A stretch of DNA of 64,000 bases, from NCBI GenBank assembly GCA_000621985.1, contig JHWW01000007.1:62001-126000 (forward strand). Direction: 5' to 3'. The notes beneath the pieces are model-generated. The model did not search any database, was not told where the DNA came from, and saw only the letters and a list, made by a program, of their open reading frames with translations. Positions 40,172-49,946 of the stretch are shown piece by piece. Position numbers and translations under genes: made by a program. This stretch comes from Lachnospiraceae bacterium V9D3004 (GTDB lineage: Bacteria; Bacillota; Clostridia; Lachnospirales; Lachnospiraceae). Positions within the stretch are counted from its first letter, which is position 1. Each line of letters starts with the position of its first letter.

Positions 40172-42305
40172 TAAAAAATATAATAATTCCGACTATTATG
40201 ACAACAGAGAGCTTAGCTGGCTTGAATTCAATGCAAGAGTTTTAAGCGAAGCCGCAGATGAGACGCTCCCTCTGCTTGAACGCCTTAAGTTTTTGAGCAT
40301 TACTTCATCCAATCTGGACGAATTCGTAATGATAAGAGTTGCATCCCTCAAAGATATGGTACATGCCGGTTATACCAAGCCTGACATGTCAGGCCTTACC
40401 GCCGCAAGACAGCTTACCCAGATAAGCGAGCGTTCGCATAATCTGATCACTGACCAGTACAGTCTGTATAACGATATATTTTTACCTTTACTGAAAAAGA
40501 ATAATATCGAACTGATATCAAGATACGAGGATCTTACTTATGAACAATCGGAATATGTCGACAAATTCTTCGCAAAAGAAGTCTATCCGGTTCTTACACC
40601 CATGGCAGTCGATTCCTCAAGACCGTTCCCTCTCATAAGGAACAAATCTCTTAATATCGCTGCCCTGTTATACAATGACAAGTCGGATAACGAATATGAA
40701 TATGAATTCGCAACAGTTCAGGTTCCTTCTGTTCTTCCAAGACTTGTACGAATACCTTCAAGAACCGACAACTGCATATCTTATGTTCTTCTTGAGCAGG
40801 TCATCGAAAAAAATATCGACAGTCTGTTCTTAAACTATGATATTATATGCTCCTATCCTTACAGAGTAATGCGTAACGCAGACCTTACCATCGATGAAGA
40901 CGAAGCAGCCGATCTTCTTACCGAGATAGAAAGACAGCTTCGCAAGAGACAATGGGGCGAAGTCATCAAGCTTGAGGTCGAAAAAGGCATGGATAAGCAC
41001 ATGCTCAACTACCTGAAAAAAGAATTCAACATTAACAACGAGGACATATATAAGATCGACGGACCTTTGGATCTTACATTTCTCATGAAATTATATGATC
41101 TTGACGGCTATGAACATCTTAAGAATAAACCTTACAAACCGCAGCCGTCCACAGATATAGATCTTGATAAAAATATATTCTCGCAGATACGTGAAAAGGA
41201 TATACTGTTGCATCACCCATACCAGTCATTTGATCCGGTGGTGGAATTCGTACGTCAGGCCTCTATAGATCCGGACGTTCTTGCCATAAAGCAGACACTG
41301 TACCGTGTCAGCAGCAACTCTCCGATAATAAGTTCACTTGCCCAGGCCGCCGAAAACGGTAAGCAGGTATCCGTTCTTGTGGAATTAAAAGCGAGATTTG
41401 ATGAAGAAAACAATATCATTTGGGCAAGAATGCTTGAGCAGGCAGGCTGCCATGTTATATACGGTCTTGTAGGACTTAAGACCCACAGCAAGATCACTCT
41501 TGTCGTAAGACGTGAAGAAGACGGAATAAGACGTTACGTTCACCTCGGCACGGGAAATTACAATGATTCCACAGCCAAGCTGTACACGGACATGGGACTC
41601 TTCACCTCGTCAAATCCCATCGGCGAAGATGCAACAGCCGTATTCAACATGTTATCCGGTTATTCCGAACCGCTCGTGTGGAATAAGCTGTCCATTGCCC
41701 CCTTGTGGCTCCGCGACAAATTCATGACATGCATTAAACGTGAGACCGAAAATGTACGTGCCGGTAAAGATGCAAGAATTATTGCAAAAGTTAATTCATT
41801 ATGCGATCAGAAGATCATTGCGGCACTCTATGAAGCTTCTGCTGCGGGCGTTAAGATCGAACTTATAGTAAGGGGAATATGCAGCGTAAAGCCGGGAATC
41901 CCGGGTGTGAGTGATAATATCACTGTTCATTCCATAATCGGCAATTTCCTTGAGCATTCGAGAATATTCTATTTTTACAACGGCGGATCCGAAGATATAT
42001 ACATGGGAAGCGCCGACTGGATGCCGCGTAATCTTGACAAGCGTGTTGAGATACTGTTTCCGATCGAAGATCAGGAACTGAAAAAAAGGATCAAACATAT
42101 ATTAAAGATACAGCTTGAAGACAATGTTAAAACAAGGATCAAACAGTTCGACGGTTCGTACAGGCACCTCTCACCTGGCAAGAATAAACCGCTGTCTTCA
42201 CAGGAATATTTTTGCAGGGAAGTAGAAAATGCCGTAAGCAAAAATCATAAAGACCGCTCTATGCCAAGAACTTTCGAACCTATTAAACATACTCAGAAGC
42301 AGTAA
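40164..42305 (+). CDS. ppk: Polyphosphate kinase 1
   Basis: The 713-residue enzyme makes polyphosphate from ATP. It has the N-terminal NRELSWLEFNARVLSEA signature, SLNIAALLYN, the catalytic YGLVGLKTHSKITLVVR stretch with the phosphorylated His of KTHSK, and YVHLGTGNYND. Its C-terminal domain contains IYMGSADWMPRNLDKRVEILFP. Full length, with AAGGAGGATGAATA before ATG. It forms an operon with ppx, whose end it overlaps. Polyphosphate probably serves as phosphate and energy store here. Confidence 0.98.
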   Translation: MANKKYNNSDYYDNRELSWLEFNARVLSEAADETLPLLERLKFLSITSSNLDEFVMIRVASLKDMVHAGYTKPDMSGLTAARQLTQISERSHNLITDQYSLYNDIFLPLLKKNNIELISRYEDLTYEQSEYVDKFFAKEVYPVLTPMAVDSSRPFPLIRNKSLNIAALLYNDKSDNEYEYEFATVQVPSVLPRLVRIPSRTDNCISYVLLEQVIEKNIDSLFLNYDIICSYPYRVMRNADLTIDEDEAADLLTEIERQLRKRQWGEVIKLEVEKGMDKHMLNYLKKEFNINNEDIYKIDGPLDLTFLMKLYDLDGYEHLKNKPYKPQPSTDIDLDKNIFSQIREKDILLHHPYQSFDPVVEFVRQASIDPDVLAIKQTLYRVSSNSPIISSLAQAAENGKQVSVLVELKARFDEENNIIWARMLEQAGCHVIYGLVGLKTHSKITLVVRREEDGIRRYVHLGTGNYNDSTAKLYTDMGLFTSSNPIGEDATAVFNMLSGYSEPLVWNKLSIAPLWLRDKFMTCIKRETENVRAGKDARIIAKVNSLCDQKIIAALYEASAAGVKIELIVRGICSVKPGIPGVSDNITVHSIIGNFLEHSRIFYFYNGGSEDIYMGSADWMPRNLDKRVEILFPIEDQELKKRIKHILKIQLEDNVKTRIKQFDGSYRHLSPGKNKPLSSQEYFCREVENAVSKNHKDRSMPRTFEPIKHTQKQ

Positions 42306-42386
42306 AAATCTCTTTCAGGGAAGTGCAATGACACCCTTATATATATTGCATAACAGTTCATATCGCAGAATATTATTATCCGGGTA

Positions 42387-42414
42387 TAATGATTCTAAGG
42401 AAAAATGCCGATAT
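42387..42414 (+). promoter_or_regulatory. Sigma-28 (flagellar) type promoter for yjfB
   Basis: TAAT (42387-42390), 16 bases, then GCCGATAT (42407-42414) match the flagellar sigma consensus TAAA-N15-GCCGATAA with two mismatches and one extra base of spacing. It is 45 bases before the ATG of the motility gene. This suggests yjfB is expressed with the flagellar regulon. Confidence 0.55.
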
Positions 42415-42458
42415 AGTTATTGATATATATTAATATTCCGGAGTAAGGAGGTTTGACT

Positions 42459-42671
42459 ATGGATATCAATCTTCAGAAAATGACTATGGATGCCGCAGAT
42501 GTAAGCGGAATGGGACTTATAGGAATGAGAGTTCTCGATCTGACTCTTGATACAATGACCGACACAGGCGCAGATCTTATTAATATGATCAATGCAGTTC
42601 CTTCAATGGATCCCTCTGCACCTTCTCCGATCGGAGTTATGAGTGCTGATCATATTGATCTTGTCGTATAG
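42459..42671 (+). CDS. yjfB: YjfB-family putative motility protein
   Basis: The 70-residue protein starts MDINLQKMTMDAADVSGMG at the ATG at 42459, six bases after AAGGAGGT. A nearby TTG is less likely. The sequence, with repeated MD/TM dipeptides and the VLDLTLDTM core, fits the YjfB family (PF14070), which is associated with motility genes in Firmicutes. A sigma-28-like promoter lies upstream. The function is unknown. A weak hairpin (42696-42711) followed by a T-rich stretch may end it. Confidence 0.75.
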   Translation: MDINLQKMTMDAADVSGMGLIGMRVLDLTLDTMTDTGADLINMINAVPSMDPSAPSPIGVMSADHIDLVV

Positions 42672-42712
42672 GCACAGACCATTTGTCAGACCGGTCAGAT
42701 TGGGCAATCTGT

Positions 42713-44947
42713 TTATTTCCCGATCTTGATTATTGACGAATATTTTCCGTATATTTTCTTTCCTTTAGATACGGTATACGCACGTACCTTATAATAATAT
42801 GTTCTGTTCTTCTTATAAGTGTGCGTATATTTTGTTGCGGAAGTAACTCCAAGCATGGTATACGTACCATGCTTCTTTTTTGAGTAATATACTACATATT
42901 TTTTTGCACCCGATACACTCTTCCACTTTAACGTATTCTTATATACTTTTTTAGCGATCTTGGTTATCCTTGTTATCTTCACTTTAGCGGGAGCCCCTAC
43001 TTTGGATGTTGATGAAGCACCCGATGATGACGCGCCCGAAATGCTCTGTGTGACAGCATTTTGAGAAGTATTCTGCGAATTATCGGAAGTATTTGCTGAC
43101 GTTGTCGCATTACCCTCTGCCTTATTCACCTTTATGGTTATAACATCCCTGAATTCGCCTGTATAAGTTTTGCCGTTATATGTCGCCTTTATAGAATATA
43201 CAATTGGTATATCATAAGTCCCGTTGGCATTGCAGGCAAACTCAAAGCTGTACGTTTCCATCGACTGGCAGCTCACCGTAATAGAACTTACAGCCGGCAT
43301 ATATGCGATATCAACCTCCGATTCATCGTTCTTACAGAGTTCACTTTCAGCCTTTACATTTACAGAGATATTATCAACCTCACTCCACATATTACTTATC
43401 CTGAAACCACAATTGATAACTGCGGTATAATCTCCTATCTCAACAGATCTGTCAAAGGTTGACGACCCCGAACTGCAATAATAATTGAATTTGTTGATGT
43501 TAAGACTGACACCCTCGTTACCTTTTAACATGCTTACAAGCGAATCATACAGGTTAAGCAGCGGATACGTATATGAATTACCCTTATCATCAGTCTTTGA
43601 AGCAGTATGTCCTGTCGCCTGTGTAAGCTGACCATATACATATAATGCCGGTGCCGATAATTTATCTCTGTCTATTATGCCGTAGAGAACTGCTGCCGCT
43701 CCGGATACCATAGGGGTTGCCATTGAAGTTCCGTTCATATATGCATACTTTCCGGAAGGCATTGATGATAATATGCTGTATCCCGGCGCCGCTATCTCAT
43801 ATTCTACATCTGTGTAACGCTCATGATCGTAATTAGACCACTGTGTTATTATGTTGCTTCTGTCGGTAGCCATTACGCCGATCACGCATGGATAAGCTGC
43901 CGGATATACATCATGCGAATTCTCACTCTGAAGATCTGTTGTGACATATCCGTCATTTCCTGCTGCCGCAACGAGAACACATTTATCGGCAACTCTCTCA
44001 AGCATCGATTTTAACACGGAAGATTCAGAATAAGTTCCAAAAGACATGTTGATAACATTCGCTCCCATGTTCAATGCGTAATCAAGTGACGAGATTACGG
44101 CAGATACTTTAAAGCTTCCGCCGGTTCCGCCAGCCTTGACAGCCATTATTCTACATCCGTAGGCTATACCGCAGCATCCGCCGTTTCCCTGTTCCATAGC
44201 AATTATGCCGGCTACATGTGTGCCGTGTCCTTCTTCATCCGTGTCATAAGGATCACCCTTCTTAAGAGGATCCTTATTGTCCGCCGAAAAATTAGCTCCG
44301 TATATATCATCGATAATGCCGTTACCGTCATCATCATAACCTGAGCGGCCCGACGCCTCGGTCTCGTTGATCCACATATTGTTCTTAAGCTCTTTATGTG
44401 TGTAGTCAACTCCGGTATCGATAACTGCGACAACAACACCTTTTCCCGGTTCTTCATCGAGAGTATTCCATGCATCTCTTGCACCGATCGTATCAAGATA
44501 CCACTGATTGGTATTATTCATGTCCGAAGTTCCGGATATGATCCCCGGTATGCGGGCATCCGCGTACAACGTATCATCCTCTTCCACATGTATAAATAAA
44601 CCGGTATCCTCGAGTCCTCTTAGAACATCTTCAATCTGATATTCATTTTCATCATAGGAAAGCTTTGCCTGACCGAATACGGAAGTGTCTAATTCATCCG
44701 TATTTTCAGTGATCAGTTCAATGTCTGACAGAACATAATCATCTGTTTCATATTTCATATCATCACTCTGATAGATATTTACATCAAAAAATGCCGAATA
44801 TTCAGACCTGTCCGCTTCGAATACCACACCGGTACTCCGAATCCGACTGTCTTTTACGGCACCCGAAAATGACGGCAGGAGATATACGCTTCCCGCTACT
44901 GTCATTAATAATATCATTAAACCCATCAGTTTTTTATATAATTTCAT
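42713..44947 (-). CDS. Secreted subtilisin-like serine protease with fibronectin-like C-terminus
   Basis: The ATG at 44947 (GGAAGGTGATGTA ahead) opens a 744-residue protein with a signal peptide (about 1-30). The peptidase S8 domain has the catalytic triad Asp in VVVAVIDTGVDYTHKE, His in EEGHGTHVAGIIA and Ser in MNGTSMATPMVSGA. A Ser/Thr-rich linker (around SISGASSSGASSTSKVG) leads to a final beta domain with VVYYSKKKHGTYTMLG and TYYYKVRAYT, typical of Fn3-like modules. No sortase motif is visible, so it is probably released or held by the C-terminal domain. It may share an operon with the GGDEF gene 50 bases upstream. Confidence 0.93.
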   Translation of the reverse strand: MKLYKKLMGLMILLMTVAGSVYLLPSFSGAVKDSRIRSTGVVFEADRSEYSAFFDVNIYQSDDMKYETDDYVLSDIELITENTDELDTSVFGQAKLSYDENEYQIEDVLRGLEDTGLFIHVEEDDTLYADARIPGIISGTSDMNNTNQWYLDTIGARDAWNTLDEEPGKGVVVAVIDTGVDYTHKELKNNMWINETEASGRSGYDDDGNGIIDDIYGANFSADNKDPLKKGDPYDTDEEGHGTHVAGIIAMEQGNGGCCGIAYGCRIMAVKAGGTGGSFKVSAVISSLDYALNMGANVINMSFGTYSESSVLKSMLERVADKCVLVAAAGNDGYVTTDLQSENSHDVYPAAYPCVIGVMATDRSNIITQWSNYDHERYTDVEYEIAAPGYSILSSMPSGKYAYMNGTSMATPMVSGAAAVLYGIIDRDKLSAPALYVYGQLTQATGHTASKTDDKGNSYTYPLLNLYDSLVSMLKGNEGVSLNINKFNYYCSSGSSTFDRSVEIGDYTAVINCGFRISNMWSEVDNISVNVKAESELCKNDESEVDIAYMPAVSSITVSCQSMETYSFEFACNANGTYDIPIVYSIKATYNGKTYTGEFRDVITIKVNKAEGNATTSANTSDNSQNTSQNAVTQSISGASSSGASSTSKVGAPAKVKITRITKIAKKVYKNTLKWKSVSGAKKYVVYYSKKKHGTYTMLGVTSATKYTHTYKKNRTYYYKVRAYTVSKGKKIYGKYSSIIKIGK

Positions 44948-44952
44948 TACAT

Positions 44953-44976
44953 CACCTTCCTGCAAAACAGGAAGTG
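44953..44976 (-). promoter_or_regulatory. Hairpin covering the ribosome site of the subtilase gene
   Basis: Arms CACTTCCTG and CAGGAAGGTG (nine pairs with a bulge) enclose five bases, and the second arm is the Shine-Dalgarno sequence. If formed in mRNA it would hide the site and lower translation. Confidence 0.5.
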
Positions 44977-44997
44977 ATATGTCTTGAACCGGTATAT

Positions 44998-46089
44998 TTA
45001 ATATACTACTCTGTCTCTTCCTGTCTTCTTAGCTTCATACAGATTCACATCTGCATTCTTGATGACCTCATCAGCCGTCATGCCTTTCTCGTATTGGCAT
45101 ACGCCAAAAGACATGGTTAATTTGATCACATAACCGTTGTAATTGATCTCCATTTTGCGGATAGTGTCAATAAGTGATTCAACATGTCCCACAACCGTAT
45201 CTTTATCGGCGCCGGGGAATATCATTAAGAACTCTTCTCCGCCCCATCTTGACGCAAGTCCCCTTTTGTCAACAGTCTTCTTAAGTATACGGGCTACTTC
45301 TTTCAGTACGATATCACCGCAATCATGACCATATACATCATTTACTTTTTTGAAGAAATCTATATCGCTGATCACAACAGTAAATGCACCGGTCTCCATC
45401 TTTTCAAGCGCTGACACCTGCTTATTGATGAATGTGAGCGTCTGTCTTCTGTTATACAACCCGGTCAGAGGATCGAAAAATGCCAGTCTCTCAAGATTCT
45501 TGTTGTATTCCACAAGCTTCTTCTCCATGCCCATACTCTTGGCACTGAAATAGAATCCTGCAACCACAAGACAGCCAAAACTGTGTATTATCGTAATTAT
45601 TGATATAAAATAATCAATATTGTTCAGGAACACAACATAAGGCATATGAAACTGTACGTACAGATACAATATACAGAACAATACCGCATAAAATAACGCA
45701 ACAAGGAACTTAAACACCGGCGTATAGTATGTCGTGAACATTGATACGATTATCAATAAAAACAAACTGTATTGCGCTCCTATTCCCCATCCGAGATATA
45801 CGATCTGGAACACTACAAGAAACATCATGGCAAGATTATATATCCAGAACGACTGCTTAACACGTTTGTTGTATGTAAGAAAAACCGCATACATAAGAAC
45901 CGTTGAACCGGCAATATCATACAATCCGAGCAACCATTGTTCATTAATAAGGAACAGGATTGCAAGAAATACATAATAGACAATACTTATCATTGAAGTA
46001 CATCTTATAACGACTGCCTGAAGTCTGCTCTCATATAACCCTTTTGTATCTTTATTGATCCAGTCTATGACCGTTGATATAAAATTCAT
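44998..46089 (-). CDS. Membrane-bound diguanylate cyclase (GGDEF domain)
   Basis: The 363-residue protein has about six N-terminal membrane segments (residues 27 to 185) and then a GGDEF domain with LTGLYNRRQTL, VVISDIDFFKKVNDVYGHDCGD, the active-site RWGGEEFLMIFPG and TMSFGVCQY. The GGEEF signature is intact, so it should make cyclic di-GMP from GTP. No I-site RxxD is obvious in front. The membrane part probably senses an unknown signal. It precedes the subtilase on the same strand. Confidence 0.93.
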   Translation of the reverse strand: MNFISTVIDWINKDTKGLYESRLQAVVIRCTSMISIVYYVFLAILFLINEQWLLGLYDIAGSTVLMYAVFLTYNKRVKQSFWIYNLAMMFLVVFQIVYLGWGIGAQYSLFLLIIVSMFTTYYTPVFKFLVALFYAVLFCILYLYVQFHMPYVVFLNNIDYFISIITIIHSFGCLVVAGFYFSAKSMGMEKKLVEYNKNLERLAFFDPLTGLYNRRQTLTFINKQVSALEKMETGAFTVVISDIDFFKKVNDVYGHDCGDIVLKEVARILKKTVDKRGLASRWGGEEFLMIFPGADKDTVVGHVESLIDTIRKMEINYNGYVIKLTMSFGVCQYEKGMTADEVIKNADVNLYEAKKTGRDRVVY

Positions 46090-46226
46090 ATATCCTCCGC
46101 CGCCTGTATTGCAACGCTGCTTGTAAAATATATGGTGAAATACTGCATCACAATATTCAGGTAAATATAATAATATTGTAAAATTGTGTCCAAATTGTTA
46201 TCTGTTTATACTAATACATTTTACCA

Positions 46227-47654
46227 TCATGAGTGGAATTTTTCAATAATTTCCCCTAAAAGTCCAACCGCTTCATCAATATTATCTTCTCTGATTCCCG
46301 AATAATTGATAATTATAATGTGTTTACTTACGGAAGCCTTATCATACGCATAATCAGAGAGACATCTTATACCAAGCCCTACAGACTCTGCTTTTTTAAT
46401 AAGCTCCTTATCTTCCAACAACGTTTGAACCTTTATGAGAAAATGCAATCCGGCATTTTCTTCCATAATATTGATATATTTTCCATATGTGCTGTTGTTC
46501 CTCACGGCCGTAACAAATCTGTTCCGTATTCCCCTGTATATGACCCTCATACGGTTGATATGCCTCTCGTAGTAACCTTCCTTGATGAATTTTGCGAGGA
46601 CATACTGATCGAGATTCGGCACGGTACATGACATATAACTCATGGTATCAACGTATCTCTCCATAAGCCTGTCCGGCAGTACCATATAACTTATTCGAAA
46701 TGAAGGAGCAAGTGTTTTGGAGAAAGTATTGATATATATAACATGTCCTCTCCTGTCTATATCCGACAATGTCTGCACCGGCTTTCCAAGATACCTGAAT
46801 TCGCAGTCATATTCATCTTCTATGATATATCTGTCTTCCGATTCATATGCCCAGTCAAGCAGTTCAAGTCTTCGCTGTATCGGCATGACTATCCCCGTAG
46901 GAAAATGATGGGACGGTGTGAGATGGATTATGTCGGCATTTTTCTTGTCAAGTTCATCAACCCTCATTCCATATTCATCAATGGCGATATGCACGCATCT
47001 GACATCATTATCCTCCAGAATTCTGGATACTTTATAATATCCCGGATCTTCGACCGCGTATATCCTGTCCCTTCCCGTGAGCTTAACGAGAATTCCATAG
47101 AGATATTCGGTTCCGGATCCTATGACGATCCTGTCGGAAGACACCGTAAGCCCTCTGTAATTATACAGATATTCCGATATTGACTCACGAAGCTGGGCGA
47201 TACCGCCTGAAGGAGCAGCCCGCAACAACCCCTCATCCTGTTCCGATAATACCTGTCTCGTAAGTTTTGACCATGTGGAAAAAGGAAATCTTTCGTAATT
47301 GACAATATTGTTGATGAGATCGACCTTATATTTATTTATCTGTCCGTTATTTTCAAAAATGTCTTTCTTCTCTTCGGGTACCGGTGTATTTTTTTCAGGT
47401 CCGATCCATTTATCGAGTTTAGCAACATAATATCCTTTTTTTTCTTCGGAATATATATATCCTTCCGAGGCAAGCAGAGAATATGCATTCTCCACCGTTA
47501 TCACGCTGACTCCGAGATTTTTTGCAAATGTCCGCTTGGAAGGAAGTTTTTCTCCGGATTCAAGCTTTCCCGAAAGGATGTCTTCTTTAATACATTTATA
47601 CAGATGATCATACATACTCGTTCCTTTTACGGAGTTCATGGGATATGTAAGCAT
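46227..47654 (-). CDS. MocR/PdxR-type transcription factor (GntR HTH plus aminotransferase-like domain)
   Basis: The N-terminal 75 residues form a GntR winged helix (LYKCIKEDILSGKLESGEKLPSKR, LGVSVITVENAYSLLASEGY) and the rest is a class I aminotransferase-like, PLP-binding domain with the Lys in YINTFSKTLAPSFRISY. These regulators often control pyridoxal-phosphate or GABA metabolism. It is 475 residues, the usual length. It is divergent from the topoisomerase genes. Ribosome site is GGAGGAACCACC-ATG. Its targets are unknown and no vitamin B6 genes lie nearby. Confidence 0.92.
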   Translation of the reverse strand: MLTYPMNSVKGTSMYDHLYKCIKEDILSGKLESGEKLPSKRTFAKNLGVSVITVENAYSLLASEGYIYSEEKKGYYVAKLDKWIGPEKNTPVPEEKKDIFENNGQINKYKVDLINNIVNYERFPFSTWSKLTRQVLSEQDEGLLRAAPSGGIAQLRESISEYLYNYRGLTVSSDRIVIGSGTEYLYGILVKLTGRDRIYAVEDPGYYKVSRILEDNDVRCVHIAIDEYGMRVDELDKKNADIIHLTPSHHFPTGIVMPIQRRLELLDWAYESEDRYIIEDEYDCEFRYLGKPVQTLSDIDRRGHVIYINTFSKTLAPSFRISYMVLPDRLMERYVDTMSYMSCTVPNLDQYVLAKFIKEGYYERHINRMRVIYRGIRNRFVTAVRNNSTYGKYINIMEENAGLHFLIKVQTLLEDKELIKKAESVGLGIRCLSDYAYDKASVSKHIIIINYSGIREDNIDEAVGLLGEIIEKFHS

Positions 47655-47978
47655 GGTGGTTCCTCCTGTCTGAATATATACCTCCGGGTGAGTATCAAGC
47701 CATGGGTCTTCCGGGATACAGCCCTTAATCTGGTCATGTAAGAAATATCAATATTGGTCATTTCAATATGTCCTGTTTGCACTTATAATATCACAAAATC
47801 AATTAAATTCACAGTTTTTTATTACATATCTTATGCGCCCGGATGTTGCAATGAAGAATATGAAAGATACAGTTTGCAGGGTTATATTTCCTTCTTGTAT
47901 AAAACTCCAAAAACATGTATAATATGTAGATGTTCAGCACAATATATTGTTATATAGTAAGAAACGGAGCGAAATACA
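47655..47978. promoter_or_regulatory. Divergent regulatory region between the MocR gene and parE
   Basis: The 324-base gap holds a strong promoter for parE: TTGTAT (47895-47900), 17 bases, TATAAT (47918-47923), followed by GAAACGGAGCGAA near the start. On the other side no clear MocR promoter was read. An imperfect inverted repeat GAAAT-N13-ATTTC occurs near 47742-47764. Nothing else stands out. Confidence 0.6.
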
Positions 47979-49916
47979 ATGGATAATTACACCGGCAGTC
48001 AGATCATAGTTCTTGAAGGACTTGAAGCCGTCAGAAAACGTCCCGGAATGTATATAGGAAGTACAGGTTCAAGGGGACTTCATCATCTTATATGGGAGAT
48101 TCTTGATAATGGAATCGACGAACACCTCGCAGGGTATTGCAACAGCATATCAGTCACCCTCAAAAAAGATGGTGGTATAACCATAAAAGACAATGGACGT
48201 GGTGTTCCCGTTGACATCCATCCGGTCAAGAAGATTCCCACCGTCAGAGTGGTATACACACTTCTTCATGCAGGCGGTAAGTTCGAGAGCAATGTATACA
48301 AAGTATCCGGAGGTCTTCACGGTGTAGGTGCCTCTGTTGTAAATGCTCTGTCAACCCATATGATAGTTGAGATCAGGCGCGGAGGTCTTGTATTCCGCGA
48401 CGAATATAAGGACGGCGGTCATCCTGTGGTAGAACTTGAAAAAGGGCTTCTTCCTGCCGTCGGCAAATGTGCCAAATCCGATACCGGCACAATGGTAACC
48501 TTCTATCCCGATCCGGAGATATTCGACTCCACTGAATTCAAATCAGAGACGATCCGTAAGAAATTAAGAGAGATCGCCTATCTGAACAAAGGACTGAAAC
48601 TTACTTTTAAAGATGAAAAAAAAGGTGAGACCCGAACATATTTTGAAGAAGAAGGAATCAAAAGTTATATCTCATATATAGTCAACAATCTGAAAGAAAC
48701 CAACACTGACATGTCAGTTCTCCATGAAGAACCGGTATACATCGAAGGTACAAGCGGTGATATCGAAGTAGAGATCGCTTTTCAGTACACCACTAATTAT
48801 TCCGAACAGATAAACGCATATTGCAACAGGATAAATGTATCCGAAGGCGGAACTCTGGTCACCGGTTTTAAGACCGCGCTTACAAGAGTAATGAATCAAT
48901 ATGCCAGGGAGCTCAATATGATCAAGGATAAGGAAAAACTTGACGGCAAAGATTATCGTAACGGAATGATCACGATCATCTCCATCAAACATCCGGATCC
49001 GCAGTTTGAAGGTCAGACCAAGACCAAGCTCGGCAATTCAGACGCCCAGGCTGCTGTTGATGATGTATTCAGCCGTGAAGTGCAGTTATATTTTGATAAA
49101 AATGTTGAGATACTCAAAAAAATCCTCGAAAATTCCCTGCGTGCCTACAACGCCAGAAAAGCCGGCGATAAAGCAAGAAATGCCGTGCTGAAATCGCTTA
49201 ATGACGTGGATGTGCGCAGCAAATTAGCTTCATGTTCATCAAAGAAACCCGAAGAATGCGAGATATATATAGTCGAGGGTGATTCTGCCGGAGGCACAGT
49301 AAAAACCGCCAGAGACAGACGCACGCAGGCAGTACTTCCCCTTCGTGGAAAGATACTTAATGTCGAAAAAGCTCCACTCGAAAAAATTCTTTTAAATAAT
49401 GAGATCAAAACCATGATCGCAGCTTTCGGTTGTGGGATCGGAGATGATTTTGACATAACAAAACTCCGCTATGATAAGATAATAATTCTAACCGATGCCG
49501 ACGTTGACGGCGCGCATATTAGTACTCTCCTTCTGACCTTTTTCTTCAGATTCATGCCTGAACTTATTACCGAAGGAAAAGTATACAGAGGACTCCCGCC
49601 GCTCTACAAAGTTGACTACAATGAGGGCAAAAAAAAGAAATCTGATTATCTGTTTGATGATCATGCACTTGAAAAATTCAGGCGCGAGACCGGCAAAAAA
49701 ATCACCGGCCTCCAAAGATACAAAGGTCTCGGTGAGATGGATGCAAACCAGTTAAAAGAAACAACACTTGATAAAGCTTCAAGAGTTCTCGCAAGAGTTT
49801 CCATAAGCGACACGATTGAAGCAGATCAGGTAACTAATGTTCTGATGAGCAGCAGTGTCCCGCCAAGAAGAGCGTTCATAATGGAAGAGGCGCAGTACGC
49901 GAATCTGGATGTGTAA
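47979..49916 (+). CDS. parE: DNA topoisomerase IV subunit B (ParE-like; GyrB is an alternative)
   Basis: The 645-residue type II topoisomerase subunit has the GHKL ATPase motifs EAVRKRPGMYIGSTG, WEILDNGIDEHLAG, IKDNGRGVPVDIH and SGGLHGVGASVVNALS. Its TOPRIM segment has IYIVEGDSAGGTVKTARDRR and ILTDADVDGAHISTLLL, then the LQRYKGLGEMD tail. Subunit B supplies ATP-driven strand passage. Because it is paired with the A subunit and not near dnaA I prefer topoisomerase IV, but the sequences alone do not settle this. It is followed by the A subunit gene after 30 bases. Confidence 0.9.
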   Translation: MDNYTGSQIIVLEGLEAVRKRPGMYIGSTGSRGLHHLIWEILDNGIDEHLAGYCNSISVTLKKDGGITIKDNGRGVPVDIHPVKKIPTVRVVYTLLHAGGKFESNVYKVSGGLHGVGASVVNALSTHMIVEIRRGGLVFRDEYKDGGHPVVELEKGLLPAVGKCAKSDTGTMVTFYPDPEIFDSTEFKSETIRKKLREIAYLNKGLKLTFKDEKKGETRTYFEEEGIKSYISYIVNNLKETNTDMSVLHEEPVYIEGTSGDIEVEIAFQYTTNYSEQINAYCNRINVSEGGTLVTGFKTALTRVMNQYARELNMIKDKEKLDGKDYRNGMITIISIKHPDPQFEGQTKTKLGNSDAQAAVDDVFSREVQLYFDKNVEILKKILENSLRAYNARKAGDKARNAVLKSLNDVDVRSKLASCSSKKPEECEIYIVEGDSAGGTVKTARDRRTQAVLPLRGKILNVEKAPLEKILLNNEIKTMIAAFGCGIGDDFDITKLRYDKIIILTDADVDGAHISTLLLTFFFRFMPELITEGKVYRGLPPLYKVDYNEGKKKKSDYLFDDHALEKFRRETGKKITGLQRYKGLGEMDANQLKETTLDKASRVLARVSISDTIEADQVTNVLMSSSVPPRRAFIMEEAQYANLDV

Positions 49917-49946
49917 AAATGTTTAAATTAGAAGGGAACGTAAGTC

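Noticed and set aside
46227-47654. Metabolic aminotransferase
   Set aside because: The GntR-type DNA-binding domain at the N-terminus shows it is a MocR regulator.
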